This document shows positions 43,835 through 52,381 of a DNA stretch of 64,000 bases, piece after piece. The DNA is from Chloroflexota bacterium (lineage in GTDB: Bacteria; Chloroflexota; Dehalococcoidia; Lucifugimonadales; Australimonadaceae). Location: the NCBI GenBank assembly GCA_009838965.1, contig VXQP01000081.1:72014-136013 (forward strand), written 5' to 3'. The stretch's first letter is position 1, and each line of letters starts with the position of its first letter. The notes beneath the pieces are model-generated. The model was not told where the DNA came from, made no database searches, and saw only the letters and a list, made by a program, of their open reading frames with translations. A program made the position numbers and the translations under genes.

Positions 43835-44731
43835 CTACTTTGCCCTGGCGATGACCAGCTCTCCGAACGCGAGGATCTGCTCGTCGATGATGTCGTTCTG
43901 GAACTGGACGTGGAACGTGTCGATGCCGGCCTCGCGGTACTGCTCGACAGTCTCCAGCACCTGCTCTGCCGTTCCCATCAGCCCGCCGGGATTGCCGAAC
44001 ACCGTCGCGAGTTTCGTGGCCGGGTCCTCGTCGCCGACGTAGGCGTTGCAGTTCACCACGCGGTGCAGCGAACCGGGGTCGCGTCCGGCGGCGCTCGCGG
44101 CCTCCTCGACCGCCGCGAGTTGCGTGCGGTAGGCATCGAGGTCGGACGGCCAGCCGCCGTTGCGTATCCAGCCGTCGGCAACGCGTCCGGTGAGGCTGAG
44201 CATGCGCGGCAGGGCGGCGCCGAGGAAGATGGGGATCGTGCCGTTGACGGGCGTCGGCGTGACGGTCGCGTCCTCGACGCTGTAGCGCTTGCCGGAGTAG
44301 CTGAACTGCTCGTTCGCCCACGTGCCCCGCAGTATCTCGATGGCGTCTATCAGCCCGTCCACCCGCTCGCCCGGGGTGCCGAACTCGATGCCGTACGTGG
44401 TGAAGTGGTTCTCCTGTATGCCGGTGCCGAGCGTGAGGATGACCCGGTCGCCGCCGGTGATGTGGTCGAGCGCCGTTGCCATCTTGGAGAGCATCGCGGG
44501 GTTGCGGAACGGGACGTTGAGCGTGGAATGCGTCACGCGGATGCGGTTCGTATGCAGCGCCACGGCGGTCGCGAGCGTCCAGCCTTCCAGGTTGTTCTCG
44601 GGCGGCCTGTCGCTGAACGAGATGTTCTGGAAACCCGCGGCCTCGGCGGCCTTCGCCACCGCGACGACGCGGTCGTACGGGAGTCCTCGCGGGTTGAGTC
44701 CGAACCGGATGCTGTTGCTGCTGCGCGCCAT
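43835..44731 (-). CDS. LLM-class F420-dependent oxidoreductase
   Basis: A 298-residue luciferase-like TIM barrel. Motifs are IRFGLNPRGLPYDRVV, AEAAGFQNISFSDRPPENN, RVILTLGTGIQENHF and TPVNGTIPIFLGAALPRML. ATG 44731 (MARSSNSIRFG) follows AAGGAG by six bases, so the ORF-track extension to 44767 is dropped. It is only distantly like the copy at 23223. The product is likely F420- or FMN-dependent, with unknown substrate. It is divergent from arfB. Confidence 0.9.
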   Translation of the reverse strand: MARSSNSIRFGLNPRGLPYDRVVAVAKAAEAAGFQNISFSDRPPENNLEGWTLATAVALHTNRIRVTHSTLNVPFRNPAMLSKMATALDHITGGDRVILTLGTGIQENHFTTYGIEFGTPGERVDGLIDAIEILRGTWANEQFSYSGKRYSVEDATVTPTPVNGTIPIFLGAALPRMLSLTGRVADGWIRNGGWPSDLDAYRTQLAAVEEAASAAGRDPGSLHRVVNCNAYVGDEDPATKLATVFGNPGGLMGTAEQVLETVEQYREAGIDTFHVQFQNDIIDEQILAFGELVIARAK

Positions 44732-44820
44732 GCGTACTCCTTGGAAGGGTGGGTGTGGGGCGAGCATAGCAGCAGGCGGGGGTCTGTCAACGCGAAGGGC
44801 GCAGGCGTTACCATGAAGAC

Positions 44821-45252
44821 ATGATCCCCATCACCGACACCATCCATCTGGCCGAGCACGAACTGGAGTTCCACTACGTCACCTCTGCCGGGCCCGGTGG
44901 GCAGAACGTGAACAAGGTGGCCACCGCTGCACACCTGCACTTCGACGCCGCGTCATCGCCGTCGTTACCTGACGACGTGAAGCGCCGCCTGCGCAGCGCC
45001 GCCGGACGCAGGCTCAGCCCGAACGGCGTGCTCATCATCAAGGCGCAGCGCTACCGGAGCCAGGAGCGCAACCGCGACGACGCTGTCGAACGGCTCGTGA
45101 CCATCCTGCGCAACGCCGCCGTGCCTCCGCGCGCACGCCGAGCTACGCGTCCGTCGCAGGCGTCGGTGGAGCAGCGGCTGGCGGAGAAGCGGCGGCGCGG
45201 CAGCCGCAAGCAGTCGCGGTCATCCGTGGACGGAGTCGACGAGGAGGAGTAG
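44821..45252 (+). CDS. arfB: Alternative ribosome-rescue factor ArfB (YaeJ)
   Basis: A 143-residue ArfB-type peptidyl-tRNA hydrolase. It rescues stalled ribosomes using the GGQ motif (SAGPGGQNVNKVATAA, residues about 22-37), and its basic C-terminal tail (about 110-138, rich in Arg/Lys) would occupy the empty mRNA channel. It lacks the codon-recognition domain of release factors. The selenoprotein gene begins three bases after its stop, with its ribosome-binding site in the last codons of arfB (GGAGGAG). Confidence 0.93.
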   Translation: MIPITDTIHLAEHELEFHYVTSAGPGGQNVNKVATAAHLHFDAASSPSLPDDVKRRLRSAAGRRLSPNGVLIIKAQRYRSQERNRDDAVERLVTILRNAAVPPRARRATRPSQASVEQRLAEKRRRGSRKQSRSSVDGVDEEE

Positions 45253-45255
45253 CCC

Positions 45256-46434
45256 ATGCCGAGACTCGAAGACCTGCCCGATCTCACACGGCAGGGGATG
45301 CTCAACTTCCCCGCCTTCGACCACGACGACGCGCCATGCGCGGTGATGTCGAAGCCGCTGACCGAGGCGAAGATCGCGCTCGTCACGACGGCGGGCCTGC
45401 ACCTGCGCGACGACACGCCGTTCTCCGGCGGCGACCAGACGTACCGTGTCATCCCGTCGTCCACGCCTGCATCGGGGATCATCCAGAGCCACATGAGCAT
45501 CGGGTTCGACCGGACCGGCATCATGCGGGACGTGAACGTCACGTTCCCCATCGACCGGCTGCGGGAGATGGCGGAGCGCGGCGAGATAGGTTCGGTCACG
45601 GAGAACTACTACTCGTTCATGGGAGCGCAGCGCAGCCCGCGCCGCATCGAGGAGGAGACGGGCCCGGAGGTCGGGCGCCTGCTGCTGGAAGAAGGCGCGG
45701 ACGCTGCCTTCCTGACGCCGACCTGACCGAACTGCACGCACACGGTCAGTGTGCTCGCGCGCGCCATCGAGGAGACCGGCCTGCCGACCGTCACCGTCGC
45801 GCTCATCAGGGAGCACGCCCAGCGGGTGAAGCCGCCCCGGACGCTCTGGGTGCCGTTCCCCTTCGGGTTCGCGCTCGGCAACCCGGATGATCCGCCCTTC
45901 CAGCAGAAGGTGCTCTCCGCCGCGCTGGGCCTGCTGTCGGAGAACGACACGCCCGTGCTCGCCGAGTTCACGGAGGACGCCGACGCTCCGCCCGTGCTGC
46001 TGCAGGCGAGCGCCGCGCAGGCGGACGCGGCGAACCGCGACGGCGACCCCGCCGACGAGGTGACGGCGCTCCGTGGCTACTACGAGCGGTGGGTGGACGA
46101 GCACGAGGGCCGGACGATGGTGGGGCTGAGCGGAGTGCCGCAGCGGCAGTTCCGCGGCCTCGTTCGCCATCTGCAGGCGTTCGCCGCCGGAGAGGACGCC
46201 ACATACGACCGGGCGCCGGAGGGGGTGGAGCCCGTGCGGTTCCTGCGCCTCGCCTCGGACGACCTCAAGGCGTTCTTCATGGAGGCGCGCTTCTCCCAGC
46301 GTCCGGACGACCACGACGATGAACTGCAGCGGTGGTTCTGGTCGGAGACGGCGATGGGGAGCCTCATCGCGTCTGTGGCGTCGCGTCTCGCGGAGCAGGG
46401 CAACGAACAGGCCGCGTGGGGCCTCGCCCGGTAG
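45256..46434 (+). CDS. GrdB/PrdB-like selenoprotein (in-frame UGA read as Sec157)
   Basis: The ORF track splits this gene at a TGA (45724-45726), but the same frame continues to 46434, giving about 392 residues. The TGA falls in FLTPT-U-PNCTHTV, a UxxC motif where glycine/sarcosine/betaine reductase B and D-proline reductase PrdB have selenocysteine. The N-terminal half matches that family (FSGGDQTYRVIP, INxTFP-like NVTFPIDRLREMA, ENYYSFMGAQ). A hairpin with a GGUC loop follows the UGA at the bacterial SECIS distance. The part after Sec reads normally (TLWVPFPFGFALGNP). The start has GGAGGAG six bases upstream. It is probably a redox enzyme acting through a selenenyl or thioether intermediate; the substrate is unknown. 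Confidence 0.88.
45724..45754 (+). promoter_or_regulatory. UGA selenocysteine codon and candidate bacterial SECIS hairpin
   Basis: TGA at 45724-45726 is followed by GCACAC (45738-45743), loop GGTCA (45744-45748) and GTGTGC (45749-45754), a perfect 6-bp stem. The loop starts with GGUC, the same bases as in the E. coli fdhF SECIS loop, and its first G is the 18th base after the UGA, as expected for SelB recognition. Confidence 0.8.
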
Positions 46435-46447
46435 GGGGACGCTTGGA

Positions 46448-47293
46448 TTACGTGTTATACCTCTTCAAGAGGAGAACCTCGTCGATCCCGTTGAGGAGTT
46501 CTCGTCGTGCTTCATTCGATAAGTTCGACAAATGCAGTTCTGCAATCTGATCGGGTCCTATCTTCTTCATTAGCTGTACAACTCCGTTCGGACTCAACCG
46601 GAATATGTCGCTGTCGAATGCTCGGTGGCAATACGCACAAAGGCCTATACCGTTGGCCGGGTTTGCGCGATTCTCGACATCATTAGCATAACCACTTAGG
46701 TGCGCTACATCTAACACTTCCCTCATGCGTGTTCCGCAGATTGCGCATTGATATCCTTGACGGCTAAGTACCGTCTCCTTGAATCGCTCAAGACCATGCC
46801 TCCTCTTGACAAATGACCATGCATCGAGAATTTCATATTCTGCTGGCTGAGGAGGGGTAATTGGAATACTATTCTGCCGATAGGCGAGTGTGAGGATTCG
46901 TTCATATAGTTCTTCATTCAAGGATGCTACTGAGCGGGACCAACCAAGCTGGTTGACATCAACTATTCCTAGTGCCAGCCTGTTCCGCTTTCCTTGCTTG
47001 CTAGTAGTGCGTATGTCGAACGGAGATGAATATTCTATGTAATCCCCGATTATTGCGGTGTATATTCTGCTAATCGCCCTGACCTCGGACTCCTGTTCGG
47101 TAGGTTGTCTCCACTGAAGATCTTCAACTATACCGTGTCCGGTGAACGCATAACCGCCGGATTTCTTGCTGAGATAGATGAATAAATCCCCCTGCTCAAC
47201 CCGAACTGAGTGCATGTTGTCATAGACATACGTGTGCCCTGGTCCTTCAGGATAGATAGGCGTGTCCGATTGTTTGAACATCCAATATGCCAT
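46448..47293 (-). CDS. HNH endonuclease with N-terminal EVE/PUA-like domain
   Basis: A 281-residue protein. The C-terminal HNH nuclease has a CxxC (183-186), the core REVLDVAHLSGY with His198, and CAYCHRAFD (Cys219, Cys222, His223), the zinc-supported HNH arrangement. The N-terminal 110 residues (MAYWMFKQ, GDLFIYLSKKSGGYAFTGHG) resemble EVE/PUA-like readers of modified bases, so a modification-dependent (type IV-like) restriction role is plausible. The resemblance is by eye. The gene is clearly AT-richer than its neighbours and stands alone between convergent and co-oriented genes, a sign of recent acquisition. Confidence 0.85.
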   Translation of the reverse strand: MAYWMFKQSDTPIYPEGPGHTYVYDNMHSVRVEQGDLFIYLSKKSGGYAFTGHGIVEDLQWRQPTEQESEVRAISRIYTAIIGDYIEYSSPFDIRTTSKQGKRNRLALGIVDVNQLGWSRSVASLNEELYERILTLAYRQNSIPITPPQPAEYEILDAWSFVKRRHGLERFKETVLSRQGYQCAICGTRMREVLDVAHLSGYANDVENRANPANGIGLCAYCHRAFDSDIFRLSPNGVVQLMKKIGPDQIAELHLSNLSNEARRELLNGIDEVLLLKRYNT

Positions 47294-47378
47294 GGTACTT
47301 GATGCCTCATGTGGTTCGTGAATTCAAGTGGACCTGATGATGGCTAAGCCTAAGGAATAGTGCAAGCCTGCATCCAAT

Positions 47379-48662
47379 CTAAGCAGCACGCGCTCGCGCG
47401 GGGAGCGGAGGGCGACGGGCGAGGAAGAACGTGAGCGAGCCGACTATCGTGACCATCCCGAGCGAGATGAACGCGAAGACGTAGTCGCCCTGCGCGTCGT
47501 ACATGATGCCCGCGTAGACCGGCCCGATGATGCTGCCCCCCGCCGTGATGGTGTTCGACCATCCGGCGATCTTGCCTAACTGCCGCAGTCCGAAGTAGTC
47601 CGCGCGCAGCGCCATCATCAGGGGCCCGCGCATCCCCCACGACACCCCATGCAGCAGTATCGCCACTACCACTACTGATGGACTCGTGGAGAGCGCCAGC
47701 AGGCAGATGCCCGTGCCGTGCCCGAGCATCGCCAGGCCCGCGAGCAGGCGTTTCGGATAGCGGTCGCCCATGATGCCGCCGCTCACCTGGCCGATGACCT
47801 GCGCGACCATGAGACCGGGGAAGAGGAGCGCGGCGCGGGCGAGGTTCCACTCGTCGCTCTCCACGAGGTGGGGGACGAGGTGCACGGGGATGGTGCCGAC
47901 GACCAGCAGTGCGAGGCCGTGCCCGCTGGAGACGAGCCAGAAGGAGCGGTCGCGGATCGCCTCGCGCAGCGTGAAGTCGTAGTCGGTGCCTGCGGCGCGG
48001 CGTGCTGCCGCGTGACGTGCGGCGACCTCGTCGCTGTCGCCGTCCGGGTTCAGCCCGAGCTCCTGCGGGCTGCGCCGGAAGAGCTGGGCGAGCGGTAGGC
48101 CGATGCAGAACGAGAGGATGCCGGAGAAGACGGCGGTCTCCCGCCACCCGAACGTCGTGATAGCCCACGCGATCAGGGGCGCCACGACCGCGCCGCCCGC
48201 GAAGCCGATGGAGGTGACGGACATGGCGCGGGCGCGCTTGCGGATGAACCAGTGGGCGAGCGCAGTGTTGATAGTGAGGAAGCTGGCGAGGCTCGTGCCT
48301 ACGGCGATGACCGTGAGGGCGGCGAAGAGGTGCCACAGCTCCTGTATCTGTCCGAGCAGGATGAGTCCGATGCCGAACAGGAGCGTGCCGGCGCGCATGA
48401 GCGGGCGCGGGCCGAAGCGGTCGATCAGCCAGCCCTGGATGGGGCCGAGCAGGCCGGTCTCGATGCGGAGCAGGCCGAACGCCCATGAGACCGCGCCTCG
48501 GCTCCACCCGAACGTCGACTCGAACTGCACGACGTAGAAGCCCTGTGAGAGGAAGAGCAGGGACGAGTGCATGATCTGGTTGAAGAACGCGGCGACGACC
48601 ATGCGCCAGCCGTAGAAGACACGATGGCGCAGGGCGAGGACGCTTCGGGCGGATGCGGCCAT
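47379..48662 (-). CDS. MFS transporter
   Basis: A 427-residue major facilitator with about 12 helices. It resembles monocarboxylate/oxalate-formate-type members: GFYVVQFESTFGWSRGAVSWAFG at helix 1, GPIQGWLIDRFGPRPLMRAG as motif A, and a central cytoplasmic loop of about 45 residues (RSPQELGLNPDGDSDEV). ATG 48662 begins MAASARSVLALRHRVFYGW. It lies downstream of a cupin-like gene. The transported solute is unknown, perhaps a small organic acid. Confidence 0.9.
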   Translation of the reverse strand: MAASARSVLALRHRVFYGWRMVVAAFFNQIMHSSLLFLSQGFYVVQFESTFGWSRGAVSWAFGLLRIETGLLGPIQGWLIDRFGPRPLMRAGTLLFGIGLILLGQIQELWHLFAALTVIAVGTSLASFLTINTALAHWFIRKRARAMSVTSIGFAGGAVVAPLIAWAITTFGWRETAVFSGILSFCIGLPLAQLFRRSPQELGLNPDGDSDEVAARHAAARRAAGTDYDFTLREAIRDRSFWLVSSGHGLALLVVGTIPVHLVPHLVESDEWNLARAALLFPGLMVAQVIGQVSGGIMGDRYPKRLLAGLAMLGHGTGICLLALSTSPSVVVVAILLHGVSWGMRGPLMMALRADYFGLRQLGKIAGWSNTITAGGSIIGPVYAGIMYDAQGDYVFAFISLGMVTIVGSLTFFLARRPPLPARARAA

Positions 48663-48675
48663 GCGGGCGGAGCGC

Positions 48676-49212
48676 TCAGTCGTACCACTGGCCGGTGATG
48701 GTGCGCACCTCAGGGTAAGTGGGGTCGTCTATCGTCGTCTTGAACGGCGGGAAGAGGAGGTCTATCAGCAGGCCGGGGCCTCCCGCGGGGCCCTTCGCGT
48801 TGCGTGCCTGGTGCTGCAGCGCGTCGATCTGCTCCTGGAGCGTCTCGGCGATGCGAAGGAGCGACTCGACCTCCGCCGCGCCGCTCTTCAGCTGCGAGCG
48901 CAGCAGCGCGACGCCGTCGGCGACCTCCTGGGCCTTGCTGGCGCGCACCTCGGCAACGCCGCCGTGCCACTCGCCGGGAGGGTGCCACGTGATGAACGGG
49001 GTCATGTCGCCGCCCCAGCGGAACGAGAGTTCGCCGGTCTCGTGGCTGTGGCGCACGCCGGGCTCGCCCGGTATCTGGAGGAGGGCAGTGACGAGCACCT
49101 GGTCGGTCTCCAGCACGGTGTAGACGCGCCTTCGCGGGCGTCCATGTACCTCCATGCCGCGCCAGCCCTTCTGGTCGTCCGGCAGTTGGAACGGGTTGAT
49201 CTCGATGGCCAT
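48676..49212 (-). CDS. Cupin-like small protein with C-terminal coiled coil
   Basis: A 178-residue protein. The first 100 residues are beta-rich with possible cupin metal residues (GVRHSHETGELSFRW and WHPPGEWHGG). Residues 100-145 form a coiled coil (SGAAEVESLLRIAETLQEQ), then a short Pro/Gly tail follows. ATG 49212 has AAGGAG upstream; the ORF-track extension to 49614 crosses the start of the divergent lipoprotein gene and is rejected. Cupin assignment is weak. It lies 13 bases ahead of the MFS gene and is likely co-transcribed with it. Confidence 0.7.
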   Translation of the reverse strand: MAIEINPFQLPDDQKGWRGMEVHGRPRRRVYTVLETDQVLVTALLQIPGEPGVRHSHETGELSFRWGGDMTPFITWHPPGEWHGGVAEVRASKAQEVADGVALLRSQLKSGAAEVESLLRIAETLQEQIDALQHQARNAKGPAGGPGLLIDLLFPPFKTTIDDPTYPEVRTITGQWYD

Positions 49213-49345
49213 CGCGCTACTCCTTCCAATGGGAACCGTCGCGGAATGGGTGTGCCGGGCTCGCCGGCGCGCCTCCACTATACTGTATCCGCTCCCGCGC
49301 CCGGACTTCGGTGTGGGTTGCGACGAACACACGGCGGAGGACGGC

Positions 49346-51244
49346 ATGACAGGGAGACACACGGCGGTAGCGTTGATGCTCGTGGGGGCGCTGTTCAGCG
49401 TGCTCGTGCTGAGCGGCTGCGAGAGCGACCCGACGCCGACCGCGACTCCGGTACCCACGGCAACCCCGACCCTGGCGCCGACTCCCGAGCCTACGCCTAC
49501 GCCGCCGCCATCCACGGCGCCGGGCCTCGAGACGCAGGAAGAGATCGTCGCCCGGCTGCGCCGCAACGCAGAGACGTTCGAGTACGCCGTCGGCACACCC
49601 GGCGGGACGGTCACCTACTCGACCATCGGGGAGCCGCTGACGTTCAACCTGCCGCTCGCGAGCGACGCCAGTTCGTCCGGCTACCTGAGCTACGTGTTCG
49701 AGGGGCTGACCGAGACGTCGTGGCTGAACGACGTTATCGAGCCTCTGCTCGCGGAATCGTGGGGGGTCTCGGAGGATGGAAAGGAGTGGACGTTCCACCT
49801 GCGGCAGGACGTCTCCTGGCACGACGGTGAGCCGTTCACCGCGCACGACGTGGACTTCACGTTCAACCGTATCGTCTACAACGACGACATCCCCACCAAC
49901 GACCGGGAGGCGTTCACCTTCACCTATGTCGACGAGGCGACCGGCGAGCAGATGGACGGACGGATGACCGTGACCGCGCTGGACGACTACACGGTGCGGT
50001 TCGTGCTGCCTGTCTCGTTCGCGCCGTTCCTTCGCTCGATGGGCTACGCCATCTACCCGAAGCACATCCTCGAGCCATACGTCGACGCAGGCACGTTCAC
50101 GGAGGTATGGGACGTCGACACGGACCCTTCGGAGGTCATCGGCACCGGGCCGTTCACCATTACGAGCTACACGCCTCTCGAGCGGCTCACGCTGCGGCGC
50201 AACCCGGACTACTGGATGCGCGACAGCGCAGGCAACACCCTGCCGTACATCGACGAGATCGTCTACCTCATCGTCGACACCCTGGAGGAGGAGCTGGCGC
50301 TGTTCCAGGCGGGCACGACGGACGCGCACGGCGTGCTGGGCGAGGAATATCCCGTGCTGGAGCCGCTGCAGGAGGAGGGCAACTTCACCATATACCGGCG
50401 CGGGCCCGGCTTCGGCACGACGTTCCTCACGTTCAACGTCAACCCCGGCACGGACCCGGAGGGACAGCCGTACATTCGTCCGGAGGCGCGGGCGTGGTTC
50501 GAGACTCGGGAGTTCCGGCAGGCCGTCGCGCACAGCGTGGACAAGGAGCGGGTCGTCCAGGAGGCGCTCGGCGGACTCGGCTACCCGCAGTGGTCGTCCA
50601 TCAGCCCCGCCACGGGCGACTTCCACAACCCCGGCGTCCGGCGGTACGAATACGACCTCGACGCGGCGAATGCGTTGCTCGACGGCCTCGGCTGGACCGA
50701 CACGGACGGCGACGGCGTGCGCGAGGACGACGCAGGTAACCCCATCGCGTTCACCCTCGTCACGAACGAGGGCAACACCGTGCGCGAACAAGCGACGGGC
50801 ATCATCGCCGAAGGGATGGAGAGCATCGGCCTCGGCGTGGACCTCCAGGTGATCGACTTCGGCGAGCTCGTCGGGCAGCTGGTCTCCACGTACGACTGGG
50901 AGACGGTCGTCATCGGCTTCACGGGCGGGCCGGACCCGTACGGCAGCATCACGTTCTGGCACAGCGACGGAGACTTCCACCTGTGGTACCCGAACCAGCC
51001 GGAGCCGGCGACGGCGTGGGAGGCGGAGATCGATGCGTTGTACACCGCGGCGAGCCAGGAGCTGGACCATGAGGAACGGGTGCGGATGTATCACCTGGCG
51101 CAGGAGATAGCGGCCGAGCAGGCGCCCGTCATCTACACGTCGCTGTCGGAGCGGCTGACCGCGGTGCGGAACGTGTTCGGCAATGTCACGCCCACGCTCT
51201 ACGGCCTCTGGGACGACCGGTACGTGTACCGCACGGATCGGTAG
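49346..51244 (+). CDS. ABC transporter substrate-binding lipoprotein (peptide/nickel family, SBP_bac_5)
   Basis: A 632-residue extracytoplasmic binding protein. The lipobox is VLSGC, then a Pro-Thr linker, then the family 5 fold: GTVTYSTIGEPLTFN, LAESWGVSEDGKEWTFHLRQ, WHDGEPFTAHDVDFTFNRI, GTGPFTITSYTPLERLTLRRNPDYW and FRQAVAHSVDKERVV. ATG 49346 follows GGAGG by five bases; the earlier ORF-track start is not used. No permease or ATPase genes adjoin, so it would have to share a transporter encoded elsewhere. The bound ligand may be a peptide or a sugar oligomer. Confidence 0.93.
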   Translation: MTGRHTAVALMLVGALFSVLVLSGCESDPTPTATPVPTATPTLAPTPEPTPTPPPSTAPGLETQEEIVARLRRNAETFEYAVGTPGGTVTYSTIGEPLTFNLPLASDASSSGYLSYVFEGLTETSWLNDVIEPLLAESWGVSEDGKEWTFHLRQDVSWHDGEPFTAHDVDFTFNRIVYNDDIPTNDREAFTFTYVDEATGEQMDGRMTVTALDDYTVRFVLPVSFAPFLRSMGYAIYPKHILEPYVDAGTFTEVWDVDTDPSEVIGTGPFTITSYTPLERLTLRRNPDYWMRDSAGNTLPYIDEIVYLIVDTLEEELALFQAGTTDAHGVLGEEYPVLEPLQEEGNFTIYRRGPGFGTTFLTFNVNPGTDPEGQPYIRPEARAWFETREFRQAVAHSVDKERVVQEALGGLGYPQWSSISPATGDFHNPGVRRYEYDLDAANALLDGLGWTDTDGDGVREDDAGNPIAFTLVTNEGNTVREQATGIIAEGMESIGLGVDLQVIDFGELVGQLVSTYDWETVVIGFTGGPDPYGSITFWHSDGDFHLWYPNQPEPATAWEAEIDALYTAASQELDHEERVRMYHLAQEIAAEQAPVIYTSLSERLTAVRNVFGNVTPTLYGLWDDRYVYRTDR

Positions 51245-51266
51245 GGGAGGCGGTTGCCGGAGGTAG

Positions 51267-51359
51267 ACCGCTCATGGTGAGCCTGTCGAACCACCCCGTC
51301 GTTCCTGCGTAGGCAGAAACCTCGCCCCCACTTCTCCCCTGAAGGAGAGGTCGCCCTCA
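51267..51359. repeat. Degenerate intergenic repeat cluster
   Basis: The gap after the binding-protein gene contains CGCTCATGGTGAGCCTGTCGAA, GTCGTTCCTGCGTAGGCAGAA and a hairpin TCTCCcctgaaGGAGA (51333-51348). These resemble the short palindromic repeats found between genes of high-GC Chloroflexota and other genomes. No gene is seen here. The hairpin may end transcription of the binding-protein gene. Confidence 0.45.
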
Positions 51360-51469
51360 TCTGTCGCATTAGTGACATCCGCTTATTGCGCCAACGATAC
51401 CTCTCTTCCTACCCTGTAGATGCGCGTCTGAAGACCCTGAACGCACGCAGATGGGAGGAGTGACCGGGA

Positions 51470-51976
51470 ATGAGCGGGAAAAGGCAGAAACAGATGAGGA
51501 AAGAGCAGCGGATGAGCAGTAATGAGCAATTGGGCTGCTCATCCGGAGCCCCACATTTACGAGTGGAGAACCACCCGGTGAGCAGAAATGAGCAGCAGTT
51601 CCCCCCGGAACTTTCCGATCGGCAGGTTTCCGCGCTCCCCTACCTCGCCGCTGCCGCCACCAACGAGGAGGGCGCGAGGATGGCGGCGATCAGCATCTCC
51701 ACGCTCACGCGCTGGCGGCAGGACTCCGTCTTCCGTGACGAACTCCGGAGGCTCCGCGAGGACGCGGCCAGTCTCGCCCATACGGAACTCAACGGCCTCG
51801 CCCTCAAGAGCATGGCGGCCCTCACCTCCCTGCTGGAAGACCCCAATCCCCGTGTTAGGGCACAGGCGGTACGCATCGCCCTCGATACCGGAGTGAGGGT
51901 AGGAGAAACCGCCCGGAACACCCGCCGTCTCAACCAGCTCCAGAAGGCCCTCACCCTCCTGAAGAACGTCAAGTAA
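51470..51976 (+). CDS. Phage-like HTH protein (terminase small subunit-like)
   Basis: A 168-residue protein. A basic N-terminus is followed by two near repeats of (M/V)S(S/R)NEQ. A helix-turn-helix-like segment, SDRQVSALPYLAAAATNEEG and ISISTLTRWRQDSVFRDELRR, resembles phage terminase small subunits and phBC6A51-type homeodomains. The rest is helical with a HEAT-like stretch (LLEDPNPRVRAQAVRIALD). The ATG follows GGGAGGAG. The DNA near its start carries repeated TGAGCA motifs. No other phage gene is nearby, so this may be a remnant or a regulator. The gene at 51988 follows 11 bases later. Confidence 0.65.
   Translation: MSGKRQKQMRKEQRMSSNEQLGCSSGAPHLRVENHPVSRNEQQFPPELSDRQVSALPYLAAAATNEEGARMAAISISTLTRWRQDSVFRDELRRLREDAASLAHTELNGLALKSMAALTSLLEDPNPRVRAQAVRIALDTGVRVGETARNTRRLNQLQKALTLLKNVK
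51513..51594 (+). repeat. TGAGCAG(T/A)AATGAGCA iterons
   Basis: TGAGCAGTAATGAGCA (51513-51528) recurs as TGAGCAGAAATGAGCA (51579-51594), 66 bases or 22 codons apart. Between them ATGAGCA-attgggc-TGCTCAT (51522-51542) is a perfect inverted repeat. All lie inside the N-terminal part of the HTH gene, so they may be DNA-binding sites for its product or a simple coding repeat. Confidence 0.5.
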
Positions 51977-51987
51977 GGAAGTGCACT

Positions 51988-52374
51988 ATGACGAACGCGA
52001 TTACCTCCCTCGAACGCTACCTCGTCTGTCAACTCGCTCAGGTAACCCTCTTCCCCATCGTCGAGGACTACGTCGATCGCTGGCGCGACGCGATGGAGAG
52101 CGGCAACCCCTTGCCCGATGTGTTGGACATCGTCGAAGCCGCCGCCAGGGAGGACGTCCCCATCCTCACCATCGCTTCCGTCGACCCCTACCTGCGGCAC
52201 TGCGCGAAGACTAGCCGTGTTCCCGACCCCGCCCGCGTCGTGACCGCCATCGTCCATGGCTATGCGGAAGTGCGCTTGGCTCATGGTAGGACCTGCCGTT
52301 GTCCCGCGCGCCAGCCCCTTGGAGAACCCCGCATCCTCCCCTCCGAACGCCTCGCCTTCTTCGATGATGTGTAA
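51988..52374 (+). CDS. Hypothetical protein of HTH pair
   Basis: A 128-residue protein with a mostly helical N-terminal 95 residues (SLERYLVCQLAQVTLFPIVED) and a short Cys/Pro-containing tail (HGRTCRCPARQPLGEPR). No family was recognised. The ATG has AAGGAAG upstream and lies 11 bases after the HTH gene, so the two form an operon. The stop lies a few bases before the end of the convergent SDR gene. A phage or plasmid-type accessory role is only suggested by the neighbour. Confidence 0.55.
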   Translation: MTNAITSLERYLVCQLAQVTLFPIVEDYVDRWRDAMESGNPLPDVLDIVEAAAREDVPILTIASVDPYLRHCAKTSRVPDPARVVTAIVHGYAEVRLAHGRTCRCPARQPLGEPRILPSERLAFFDDV

Positions 52375-52381
52375 CCGCCGC

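Noticed and set aside
45256-45726. Frameshifted or nonsense-mutated pseudogene
   Set aside because: The frame is the same before and after the TGA, the TGA sits exactly at the family's Sec position, and a SECIS-like hairpin follows.
48676-49614. 312-codon form of the cupin-like gene
   Set aside because: The extra residues are antisense to the signal peptide and Pro-Thr linker of the divergent binding protein.
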